A stretch of DNA of 42,990 nt from Veillonellaceae bacterium (GTDB lineage Bacteria; Bacillota; Negativicutes; JAAYSF01). Position numbers and translations under genes: made by a program. Below are positions 32,829 through 40,191 of the stretch, piece by piece (position 1 is the stretch's first letter; each line of letters starts with the position of its first letter). The DNA lies in NCBI GenBank assembly GCA_012523975.1, contig JAAYSF010000081.1, positions 1 to 42,990 on the forward strand, in the 5' to 3' direction. The notes beneath the pieces were generated by a model. That model had not been told where the DNA came from. It saw only the letters and a list, made by a program, of their open reading frames with translations, and ran no database searches.

Positions 32829-33788
32829 ATGTTTAACTTTTTCGTCAGGTGTAATGACTGGCTAGGTAAAAATATGTTTATCGTCGTACTGTCCGGCCTT
32901 TTTATCGGTTTTTCGGTGGACATTGCTGACTCGTCTTTTTTACGCGCTGTCGTTATTGCGCTATTTGCCTATATGACATTTGTCACAGCCCTAAGCACAA
33001 GTTTTAAGGATTTCATTAAGGTACTACTAAGACCCTGGATTTCCTTATGGGTACTCATATTGGTACATCTGGTTACCCCATTTACGGCTTGGATAGTAGG
33101 GCTAATATTTTACCCGGATGAGCCCTATATTCGCTTAGGCTATTTAATCGGTGCGTCTATTCCGATCGGCGTCACTTCAGTTATTTGGACTGCCTTAGTT
33201 AAAGGTAATCTTCCGGTATCGCTTGTTGCCGTCACGCTCGACACACTCATTGTCCCTATAGTGATGCCACTATTTCTTCATCTGGTCATTGGTCAGACAA
33301 TTCATCTTGACTACCTGAAAATGATTGAGGAATTGATGCTAATGGTAACACTCCCCAGCATTGCCGGTATGCTGCTTCACGATTGGACAGACGGCCGTAT
33401 TTCGCGTTTTTCCAAAAGTTTCGGCGGCGCAACATCTAAAATTGCTCTGCTTTTTGTCATTGCAATCAATGCTGCTGTCGTTATGCCGCAAATTGCCTGG
33501 AATGCAACAATTATCAAAACTTTGCTTGTGACGCTATTTGTTGTTTCGTCCGGCTATTTCGTCGGCTACTTGGGTTCATTCGCCCTAAAAGACCGTTCCC
33601 ACGAAATGAAGCTAACCATGGTGTTTAATGTAGGTATTCGTAACAACGCCTGTGGTCTGGTAATTGCTCTTACTTATTTTCCACCGGCCGTAGCCATTCC
33701 AATGACCCTTGCAATCTTATATCAGCAGCCGCTGGCAACTATTATATTTCGCATGTTTAAACAACTGAAGCCGGCGGAAGGATACTAA
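32829..33788 (+). CDS. Bile acid:sodium symporter (BASS) family protein
   Basis: The 319-residue product has about nine or ten membrane segments and BASS features: an early FVVLSGLFIGFSV-like helix, the conserved GASIPIGVTSVIWTALVKGN in the middle and FNVGIRNNACGLVIAL near the end (the crossing helix with GIRNN). Bacterial members carry organic anions such as pantoate or keto acids; the substrate is unknown. ATG at 32829 has GGAGGAACTT before it; the frame is open 18 codons earlier but without a binding site. It is monocistronic with a strong terminator. Confidence 0.82.
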   Translation: MFNFFVRCNDWLGKNMFIVVLSGLFIGFSVDIADSSFLRAVVIALFAYMTFVTALSTSFKDFIKVLLRPWISLWVLILVHLVTPFTAWIVGLIFYPDEPYIRLGYLIGASIPIGVTSVIWTALVKGNLPVSLVAVTLDTLIVPIVMPLFLHLVIGQTIHLDYLKMIEELMLMVTLPSIAGMLLHDWTDGRISRFSKSFGGATSKIALLFVIAINAAVVMPQIAWNATIIKTLLVTLFVVSSGYFVGYLGSFALKDRSHEMKLTMVFNVGIRNNACGLVIALTYFPPAVAIPMTLAILYQQPLATIIFRMFKQLKPAEGY

Positions 33789-33801
33789 AAGACGAACGGC
33801 C

Positions 33802-33834
33802 GCCCCCTGCATCGGCGATGCAGGGGGCTCTTTA
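33802..33834 (+). terminator. Terminator after the BASS-family gene
   Basis: GCCCCCTGCATC pairs with GATGCAGGGGGC around a 3-base loop, followed by TCTTTATT. Confidence 0.88.
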
Positions 33835-34653
33835 TTAGCTCTGACAGATTGGGCAATAAAAGGCATTTCGCCCCCCCACCCGTTTGGTAACGATTTTTCC
33901 CCCACAAACATAGCAAGGTTTGTCCGCGCGGTAAGCAACTTGAAGATGGGGCTCAAACCCGCCCGTCAAATCGTCATCAGCGGCGAACTTTTCTTCATAT
34001 ACACCCCCTAGTTTTACAGCTCGCTCAAGTATATCTTTCATGCAGTCAAAAATTCGTTCCTGTTCTAGTGCTGATATGTCCTTTACCTTGCGATCCGGCC
34101 TAATACGGCTGCAAAACAGTATCTCATTTGAGTAAACGTTGCCAATCCCAGCCATAAAGGCCTGATCCATTAATAGTGGTTTTATCATCCCTTTGCGCTT
34201 TGCCAGCAGCTGTCTGAAATGACTTACTGTAAAATCCGGGTCCAGCGGTTCAGGCCCAAGGTCAGCAAGTTCTTTTATCTCGGACAAGTTATCTGTATTT
34301 ACAAGATGAACGTAACCTAGGGTTATTTTGAAAAAGCCCAACTGTTCGCCGCTTTCAAACTGTAGTAGCAGCGATGGCCGTCTATCCATTTCTTCTCCAG
34401 CATAGAATAGTCGTAAATAACCTTCAAGCATTAAATGAGTAACCAGTGAAGAATAGTTGCTAAAACTAAGGATAATCTGCTTAGCCCGCCGTCGTGCCGA
34501 AATAACTTGCTGCCCGGCAAGTACGCTTGTTAACTTGGCTGCCGTTACGTTGGTTGCTTTTGCTCTGTTAACTACTGCGTTAGTTATCTTTTTTCCTACA
34601 ACTTTATTCTGAAGCTGATATCGCAGCGTCTCAATTTCCGGAATCTCAGGCAT
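33835..34653 (-). CDS. Fpg/Nei family DNA glycosylase
   Basis: The 272-residue product removes oxidised bases from DNA. It has the family N-terminus MPEIPEIETLR (catalytic Pro2, Glu3), the H2TH-region LMDQAFMAGIGNVYSNEILF and a C-terminal zinc finger CYVCGGKIV...AFYCPICQS. The frame is open 25 codons further upstream, but MPE at 34653 is the only start compatible with the mechanism, since Pro2 must be the N-terminal residue; GGTGATATAT precedes it. Whether it is functionally Fpg (MutM) or Nei is not clear from the residues seen. Confidence 0.9.
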   Translation of the reverse strand: MPEIPEIETLRYQLQNKVVGKKITNAVVNRAKATNVTAAKLTSVLAGQQVISARRRAKQIILSFSNYSSLVTHLMLEGYLRLFYAGEEMDRRPSLLLQFESGEQLGFFKITLGYVHLVNTDNLSEIKELADLGPEPLDPDFTVSHFRQLLAKRKGMIKPLLMDQAFMAGIGNVYSNEILFCSRIRPDRKVKDISALEQERIFDCMKDILERAVKLGGVYEEKFAADDDLTGGFEPHLQVAYRADKPCYVCGGKIVTKRVGGRNAFYCPICQS

Positions 34654-34817
34654 ATATATCACCAAGCTTTCTAATTGAATTATTATATTGTTTGCATAAA
34701 TCAGCCTGGTAAATCCCTGTGATACCACAAAATACCTGACTTTCTCGCCGCCCTATTGTTAAAACTAAAATTACATTGCTAGGCATGGCTACGCACCATA
34801 ATATAGTTTACTCCTAC

Positions 34818-34845
34818 TTGACAAAATTCTATTTTGTGTTATATT
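34818..34845 (+). promoter_or_regulatory. Sigma-A promoter of the TerC riboswitch transcript
   Basis: TTGACA (34818-34823) and TATATT (34840-34845) are 16 bases apart. Transcription would begin near 34852, just before the riboswitch. Confidence 0.82.
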
Positions 34846-34861
34846 GAAATCACAAATGGAT

Positions 34862-34992
34862 AAGGTGTTTAAGGGGAGTAACCTGAAAAAGCAAAGCCGT
34901 CATCTCGGAATTCAAAATCCCGGCTTTGCTAGCAAACAATTGCTGGTGAGACCTAGCCTATCAATATAGGCTAGGTCTTTAGTTTTTTATCT
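34862..34992 (+). promoter_or_regulatory. yybP-ykoY family Mn2+ riboswitch with terminator
   Basis: The leader of the TerC gene carries TTTAAGGGGAGTAAC (34868-34882), a 7-8-bp arm AGCAAAGCCG / CGGCTTTGCT (34890-34930), and the 3' motif TGCTGGTGAGACCTAG, matching the yybP-ykoY pattern. A perfect 13-bp terminator AGACCTAGCCTAT / ATAGGCTAGGTCT (34949-34978, 4-base loop) is followed by TTTAGTTTTTT. In this class Mn2+ binding turns the downstream gene on. A similar element is at 9923-10062. Confidence 0.87.
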
Positions 34993-35015
34993 ATAATTCA
35001 AAATGGGAGGATAAA

Positions 35016-35672
35016 ATGGATATCTCAACAGGATTTATAAGTAGTTTATTGGCCATAGTCTTTATTGATTTAGTTCTAGCCGGCGATAACGCCATTGTTA
35101 TAGGCATGGCTGCCCGCAATCTACCGAAACATCTTCAGAAGAAAGCTATTTTCTGGGGAACCTTCGGCGCTATTGGTATCCGAGCCATCTCCACAGTGGT
35201 GGTAGTATGGCTGCTTAGGATTCCGGCGCTAATGATTGTCGGTGGTTTGTTGCTAGTCTGGATTGCCTACAACCTTATGACCGAGAAAAAGGAACATACC
35301 AATATTGCAGCGCCATCGAGTTTACGCGCCGCAATCCAAACAATAGTAATCGCCGATGGCGTCATGGGACTTGATAATGTTATGGGTGTTGCAGGTGTAG
35401 CCCATGGCAACATAACTTTGGTAATTATCGGTATGCTTATTACAGTACCTATCATCGTGTGGGGCAGCACTATGTTTATTCGCTTAATTGAGCGTTTCCC
35501 CATTATTATCTATATTGGCGGCGCTATTCTTGCTTGGACGGCCGGGCGAATGATTACAGGCGACCCGCTGCTTAAAACGTATTTCACTCCGATACTAGCC
35601 TTGGCTGTTGACATTATTGTTGTTGCCGCCGTAATGGGAGCTGCGATTATGAAAAAACGCCAGCATGCCTAA
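35016..35672 (+). CDS. TerC/YkoY-type integral membrane protein
   Basis: The 218-residue product has seven predicted membrane segments and the two paired acidic TerC motifs: FIDLVLAGDNAIVIG at the N-terminus and DGVMGLDNVMGVAG in the middle. YkoY/YceF-group TerC proteins are linked to Mn2+ export or metal supply for secreted proteins. GGGAGGATAAA precedes the ATG. A Mn2+ riboswitch lies in the leader, strongly supporting a manganese role. Monocistronic, terminated at 35694. Confidence 0.92.
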   Translation: MDISTGFISSLLAIVFIDLVLAGDNAIVIGMAARNLPKHLQKKAIFWGTFGAIGIRAISTVVVVWLLRIPALMIVGGLLLVWIAYNLMTEKKEHTNIAAPSSLRAAIQTIVIADGVMGLDNVMGVAGVAHGNITLVIIGMLITVPIIVWGSTMFIRLIERFPIIIYIGGAILAWTAGRMITGDPLLKTYFTPILALAVDIIVVAAVMGAAIMKKRQHA

Positions 35673-35693
35673 ATATAATATAAAATTTTCGAT

Positions 35694-35724
35694 GGCTGCG
35701 CTGATTGCGCAGCCTTTATTTTTT
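35694..35724 (+). terminator. Terminator after the TerC gene
   Basis: GGCTGCG pairs with CGCAGCC around CTGATTG, followed by TTTATTTTTT. Confidence 0.88.
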
Positions 35725-35869
35725 AAGCTTTTTCTACATAGCTTGGGCTAGTATGCTCAATTTATCAATCATCTTTGGTGATATAAATCATAGCCAATTT
35801 ATAATTTTAGAATATAATAAATAATGTCAAGCAATAATTATTATCTGTATAGGCAGGAGGGAATCCACT

Positions 35870-37036
35870 ATGTCACCCAATTTGACTGATAAACCTCATA
35901 TTGTAATTGTCGGCGCCGGCTTTGGCGGCATACGAGCGGCGCGAGCGCTGGCTAAGGCCGATGTTCGCATCACTTTGATTGATAAACATAATTACCATCT
36001 TTTTCAGCCTTTACTTTATCAAGTTTCAACAGCTGGCTTGTCTGTTGATGATATCGCGTACCCCGTAAGGGCAATGCTGCGCGATCAGAAGAATGTCGAG
36101 TTCCGCATGGCAGAAGTAGCTGATGTTAATTTTGATAATAAATGTATAGTAACTGATAGCGGCGAAATTAGTTATGATTATCTAGTACTGGCAACAGGCG
36201 GCATGACAAATTATTTCGGTATGAACTCTATAGCCGAGAATGCTTTTGCTATGAAGACCTTAGATGAAGCTGTGACTATCCGTAATCATGTGCTCAAGAT
36301 GTTTGAGCTTGCCTCACACGAAAACGACGCCGATAAACGCCGCGCCCTTTTAACCTTTGTTGTAGTTGGCGGCGGTCCGACAGGTGTTGAATCGGCCGGG
36401 GCTTTATCTGAGCTTATCTACTACGTATTAGCCAAGGAATATCATGAAATAAATTTCAAAGAAGTTCGTATTATGCTGGTAGAGGCATCTGACGGCTTAT
36501 TGCCGGCAATGCCTGCCGACTTGCAGGAGGCTACCATCGAAACACTTATTCGCAAACATGTTGAAGTCCGACTTTGCGTTCAGGTTACCGATTTCAACGG
36601 TAAACAGCTATTTCTGAAAGGCGGCGAAATTGTACCCGCCTATACTGTTATCTGGGCAGCCGGCGTACGTGCCGCTGAGCTCTTTGATAAACTAAGCTTG
36701 GAAAAGGACAGAGCTCAACGCGCAATAGTTAATGAATATCTGCAACTTCCCAATCGACCTGAAGTATTTGTTATTGGCGATGCTGCGCATTTTAAACAAA
36801 ATAATGTCCCGCTGCCAATGATTGCGCCGGTGGCAATTCAGCAAGCCGAAATCGCGGCTGCCAATATTATAAATTACATCAATTGCCGCCCCCTTAAGGA
36901 ATTCGAGTATAAAGATGTTGGCAACATGGCTACCATCGGCCGTAATGCTGCCGTTGTCAGTATGGGTAAATTTAAGCTTAAAGGTTTCTTCGCTTGGCTT
37001 ACCTGGTCCAACTGTCCATATCCTGCGGTTAATTGA
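35870..37036 (+). CDS. NADH dehydrogenase type II-like FAD/NAD(P) oxidoreductase, C-terminally frameshifted
   Basis: The 388-residue frame matches NDH-2: FAD-binding GAGFGG near residue 16, the KHNYHLFQPLLYQVSTAGLS motif, the NAD-binding GGGPTGVESAGAL (~168-180) and the second FAD segment ViGDAAHF near 305. NDH-2 passes electrons from NADH to quinone without pumping and binds the membrane through C-terminal amphipathic helices. The frame ends early in WSNCPYPAVN after GFFAWLTW, while the typical tail continues in the +1 frame (37011-37124). One extra base within TCCAACT (37007-37013) would explain it. GCAGGAGGGAATCCACT precedes the ATG. Confidence 0.85.
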   Translation: MSPNLTDKPHIVIVGAGFGGIRAARALAKADVRITLIDKHNYHLFQPLLYQVSTAGLSVDDIAYPVRAMLRDQKNVEFRMAEVADVNFDNKCIVTDSGEISYDYLVLATGGMTNYFGMNSIAENAFAMKTLDEAVTIRNHVLKMFELASHENDADKRRALLTFVVVGGGPTGVESAGALSELIYYVLAKEYHEINFKEVRIMLVEASDGLLPAMPADLQEATIETLIRKHVEVRLCVQVTDFNGKQLFLKGGEIVPAYTVIWAAGVRAAELFDKLSLEKDRAQRAIVNEYLQLPNRPEVFVIGDAAHFKQNNVPLPMIAPVAIQQAEIAAANIINYINCRPLKEFEYKDVGNMATIGRNAAVVSMGKFKLKGFFAWLTWSNCPYPAVN

Positions 37037-37124
37037 CTTCAGAAATAGAATAGTCGTCTTTACAAAATGGGTTTGGGATTATCTTGTTTATGAACGTGTA
37101 GTACGGATAATAACCCGCCAGTGA
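37011..37124 (+). pseudogene. Displaced C-terminal tail of the NDH-2-like protein
   Basis: In the +1 frame relative to the upstream gene, TVHILRLIDFRNRIVVFTKW and then VWDYLVYERVVRIITRQ match the typical membrane-binding tail of type II NADH dehydrogenases. Restoring one base gives a protein of about 417 residues, the normal family length. It has no start of its own. A terminator follows directly. Confidence 0.8.
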
Positions 37125-37131
37125 GTTTAAA

Positions 37132-37169
37132 AAAGGCCGGATAGCACTTATGCAAGCTATCCGGCCTTT
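37132..37169 (+). terminator. Terminator after the NDH-2-like gene
   Basis: AAAGGCCGGATAGC pairs with GCTATCCGGCCTTT around a 10-base loop, eight bases after the tail's stop codon. Confidence 0.85.
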
Positions 37170-37174
37170 ATAAA

Positions 37175-37430
37175 AGTATTAAGGGGAAGGCGTTCCTTCC
37201 CCTTAGTTTAAACAACCATCCTTATAGCGCAGTTCCAAAGCTTAACAATCAGAAACAGCCTCTTTCACAACAAACTACTCGGACGCTAATACAAACCACT
37301 AACCACTAAAACGAACTTTACAAACAAAAAACACAACCCTTGTTTGACTCACGAACCTCTTGCATTACCCGGAAACACGTTCCACTTTGCAATACCGTTA
37401 ACCACTAAGTCGCTATAAGGATGGTGCCTA
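37175..37430 (-). ncRNA. Candidate structured RNA (rod-like, 6S-RNA-like shape)
   Basis: A perfect 15-bp inverted repeat ACCATCCTTATAGCG (37215-37229) / CGCTATAAGGATGGT (37411-37425) encloses about 181 bases. At the centre CAAACAA / TTGTTTG (37321-37327, 37340-37346) forms a terminal hairpin. On the minus strand a promoter-like TTGCGT -17- TACTAT lies to the right and a 10-bp hairpin AAGGGGAAGG / CCTTCCCCTT (37181-37204) followed by AATACTTTTA ends the element. The strand has no reading frame with a start and ribosome binding site. Length and rod shape resemble 6S RNA, but no sequence consensus was confirmed; a MITE-like element is the alternative. Confidence 0.5.
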
Positions 37431-37489
37431 GCTAAATAGTAACATACAAAATCAAATAACGCAATAGTCAAAATATTATATTTTTTAGG

Positions 37490-39679
37490 CTATTTTAGCT
37501 TTAGTTTCGCCAGAGCTTCTGCTAGGGCCGGGTTAAACGGATCATCTTGCTTCTTCTGCTTCTTCATATACTGAGCCACATCACTTTTCGATGCCTTACC
37601 GATCGTCTCCTTTTTACGCCTGTCGTTAAAAGCCGAAAGCTTTTCTCGGTATCCGCAGCTGCATACAAAAATTTGACCTTCTCCTTCGCCACGCAATTCC
37701 AGTTTTTTATGACAGTTTGGGCATCTGGCATTGGTAACTTTAGCAACACCTTTACGGTAGCCGCACTCCCGATCTTGACAAACTAGCATTTTGCCTCTTT
37801 TACCATTAACCTCAAGCAGATATTTTCCGCATTCCGGACATTTAGTTCTAGTAATGTTATCGTGCTTAAACTGACTTTGACTGTTCTTGATCTCATTAAC
37901 AACTGCTCTGGCATAACCGCGCATTTTATTAATAAAGTCATGTTTATTAACTATACCCTTAGCAATTGCGCTTAACTGCTGCTCCCACTCTGCTGTTAAA
38001 GCGGGTGATTTAAGATCTGCCGGCACTAATTCAAGAAGTTGTTTTCCTTTGGACGTGATAAGCACATCCTTACCCTTTTTTTCGATTAAAAAACTATTAA
38101 ACAACTTTTCGATAATATCGGCGCGAGTTGCCACCGTTCCTAACCCGCCTGTTTCGCCAATCGTCTTCTTCAGCGCCTCGCTCTCACCTGACATATATTT
38201 TACTGGGTTTTCCATAGCCGATAGCAAGCTGCCTTCATTAAACGGCGCCGGCGGTTTAGTTTTTCCTTCCGTGAGCGATAGTTTAGTGACATTTAATATA
38301 TCGCCCTTATTTATAATTGGCAATGTCTGATCTGCAATATCATCAGTTTGCTCATCCTCAGTGAACTCATTATTATAGACTTCCTTCCAACCGGGAGCTA
38401 TTACCCTCTTGCCTTTAGCGACAAATATTTCATTGTGAATTTGAGCTTTTATTGATGTCTGCTCATATTCAAACGGGGGGTACAGCACCGCTAAGAAACG
38501 CTTAACAACCAGATCGTAAATTTTTCGCTCTTTATCGTTAAATGCGCCAAGATTTACAGGCTGCTCAGTTGGGATAATAGCATGGTGGTCTGAAACTTTG
38601 CTGTTATCAACAAAATGCTTATTTGCTTTTAGCGGCAACCGTAATAGCTTAAAGGCCAGCTTGGAATAAGGTCCAACACTGCAGGCTTTTAGTCTTTCCG
38701 GCAGTGTATCGACAATATCACTAGAAATGTAGCGGGAATCGGTACGCGGATAAGTTAAAACCTTATGTGTCTCATATAGCTTCTGCATAATACCTAGTGT
38801 CTCTTTGGCTGAATAGCCAAAGAGACGATTAGCCTCTCGTTGCAGTTCAGTAAGATCAAACAACTGCGGCGCATAACTTTTTTTAGCGGCCTTTTCGACA
38901 GCAACAACTTCGGCTTTTGCGTTGGTTATTGCTCTAATAATACTTTCGCACTTTTCTTTATCAAATGTCTTGGTGTCTTTTGTCTTGCTGTCTTGCCAAA
39001 TCAACCTTACGTTTCCTGTCTCGGCCGTTATACCGTAATAAGGTTTGGGCTGGAAGTTTTGAATCTCTCGCTCACGCTGAGCAATAATTGCTAAAGTTGG
39101 AGTTTGGACTCTGCCGCATGACAGCTGAGCATTGTACTTACAGGTAAGCGCCCTGGTAGCATTTATCCCAACTAACCAGTCGGCTTCAGCCCGCGCTACG
39201 GCTGAGGCATATAGGTTTTCATAATCCTTGCCTGGCCTGAGCTTATTAAAACCTTCCTTAATTGCCTTGTCGGTAACCGAAGAAATCCACAGTCTTTTTA
39301 TAGGCTTGCGGATATTAGCTTTTTCAATAATCCAACGAGCGACAAGCTCACCTTCGCGGCCAGCATCAGTCGCGATAACTATTTCCCCTACATCTTTTCG
39401 TACCATCTGTTCTTTGACAGCCTTAAACTGGCGGCCAGTTTGCTTGATAACCACAAGTTTCAATTCTTGCGGCAGCATCGGTAAATCTTCTAGTCGCCAA
39501 GCTTTATATCTATCGTCATATTCCTCGGGATCAGCCAAGGTCACTAGATGGCCAAGTGCCCAAGTGACGATATACTTATCACCCTCGAGCCAGCCATTGC
39601 CTTTTTTATTACAATTTAAAACTCGGGCTAAATCTCGCCCAACCGATGGTTTTTCAGCTAATACTAATGTTTTATTCAT
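37490..39679 (-). CDS. topB: DNA topoisomerase III
   Basis: The 729-residue product is a type IA topoisomerase: N-terminal Toprim domain (LAEKPSVGRDLARVL and ATDAGREGELVAR), the LTYPRTDSRYIS active-site region with the catalytic Tyr near residue 313, and two C-terminal zinc ribbons (CPECGKYL ... CQDRECGYR and CPNCHKKLELRG ... CSCGYR). It unlinks single-stranded DNA. AAAGGACTGCAAC precedes the ATG. Full length for TopB. It may read through to the structured RNA candidate, as no separate terminator was seen between them. Confidence 0.93.
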   Translation of the reverse strand: MNKTLVLAEKPSVGRDLARVLNCNKKGNGWLEGDKYIVTWALGHLVTLADPEEYDDRYKAWRLEDLPMLPQELKLVVIKQTGRQFKAVKEQMVRKDVGEIVIATDAGREGELVARWIIEKANIRKPIKRLWISSVTDKAIKEGFNKLRPGKDYENLYASAVARAEADWLVGINATRALTCKYNAQLSCGRVQTPTLAIIAQREREIQNFQPKPYYGITAETGNVRLIWQDSKTKDTKTFDKEKCESIIRAITNAKAEVVAVEKAAKKSYAPQLFDLTELQREANRLFGYSAKETLGIMQKLYETHKVLTYPRTDSRYISSDIVDTLPERLKACSVGPYSKLAFKLLRLPLKANKHFVDNSKVSDHHAIIPTEQPVNLGAFNDKERKIYDLVVKRFLAVLYPPFEYEQTSIKAQIHNEIFVAKGKRVIAPGWKEVYNNEFTEDEQTDDIADQTLPIINKGDILNVTKLSLTEGKTKPPAPFNEGSLLSAMENPVKYMSGESEALKKTIGETGGLGTVATRADIIEKLFNSFLIEKKGKDVLITSKGKQLLELVPADLKSPALTAEWEQQLSAIAKGIVNKHDFINKMRGYARAVVNEIKNSQSQFKHDNITRTKCPECGKYLLEVNGKRGKMLVCQDRECGYRKGVAKVTNARCPNCHKKLELRGEGEGQIFVCSCGYREKLSAFNDRRKKETIGKASKSDVAQYMKKQKKQDDPFNPALAEALAKLKLK

Positions 39680-39724
39680 GTTGCAGTCCTTTCTATATAT
39701 CGGCGGTTGATCAATACCCCACGG

Positions 39725-40135
39725 TTAAGAACTTATAAAAGAAATTACATGACCAAGTCCTACTATCGCAATTACCAGCCACACGATTACAAAGATGATA
39801 AATACTCCAAATATCCATGGCATACGCTTTCGCCATTTAAAGCTCTCCACCTCACACTCATTACGAACCGAGGACGGGAGCATGTTAGTTAAGAATACAA
39901 CTGCTGCAGGAATAAGCATAACATCATCAGCGATTCCGATAAATGGCAAATAATCCGGAATTACATCAACCGGGCTGATAACATACGTCATGAGTGCCAC
40001 AAGCATCCCTTTAATGAACGGCGGAGTGCCAGGATGCTTCCAAGCATAATAAAGCAGCAATGCATCATTTTTTACTGTTTTAACTAGTCCCCACAGTTTC
40101 AATACACCGCTTAGAGCCACATAATCACCATCCAT
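39725..40135 (-). CDS. DUF1232 (YkvA family) membrane protein
   Basis: The 136-residue product has the DUF1232 core YVISPVDVIPDYLPFIGIADDV (split between residues ~50-75), a hydrophobic helix around it and a C-terminal membrane segment (about 110-132). The family function is unknown. The ATG is preceded only by ACGAGCTT, a weak ribosome binding site. The gene lies between topB and the SbmA-like exporter in the same direction. Confidence 0.82.
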   Translation of the reverse strand: MDGDYVALSGVLKLWGLVKTVKNDALLLYYAWKHPGTPPFIKGMLVALMTYVISPVDVIPDYLPFIGIADDVMLIPAAVVFLTNMLPSSVRNECEVESFKWRKRMPWIFGVFIIFVIVWLVIAIVGLGHVISFISS

Positions 40136-40191
40136 AAGCTCGTTATACTAGTATATTATACCATTCGGGCATACCATACGCCAGTAGACGA

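Noticed and set aside
33717-33956. Minus-strand frame across the end of the BASS gene
   Set aside because: Overlaps the BASS C-terminus, the terminator and the Fpg zinc finger in another frame; no coding support.
37215-37425. CRISPR array or tandem repeat
   Set aside because: Only one inverted pair and a few short direct repeats (AGTGGTTA); no regular spacer-repeat structure.
39228-39710. 160-codon plus-strand open frame inside topB
   Set aside because: It is antisense to the well-supported topB gene and has Ser/Ile-rich low-quality composition without a ribosome binding site.
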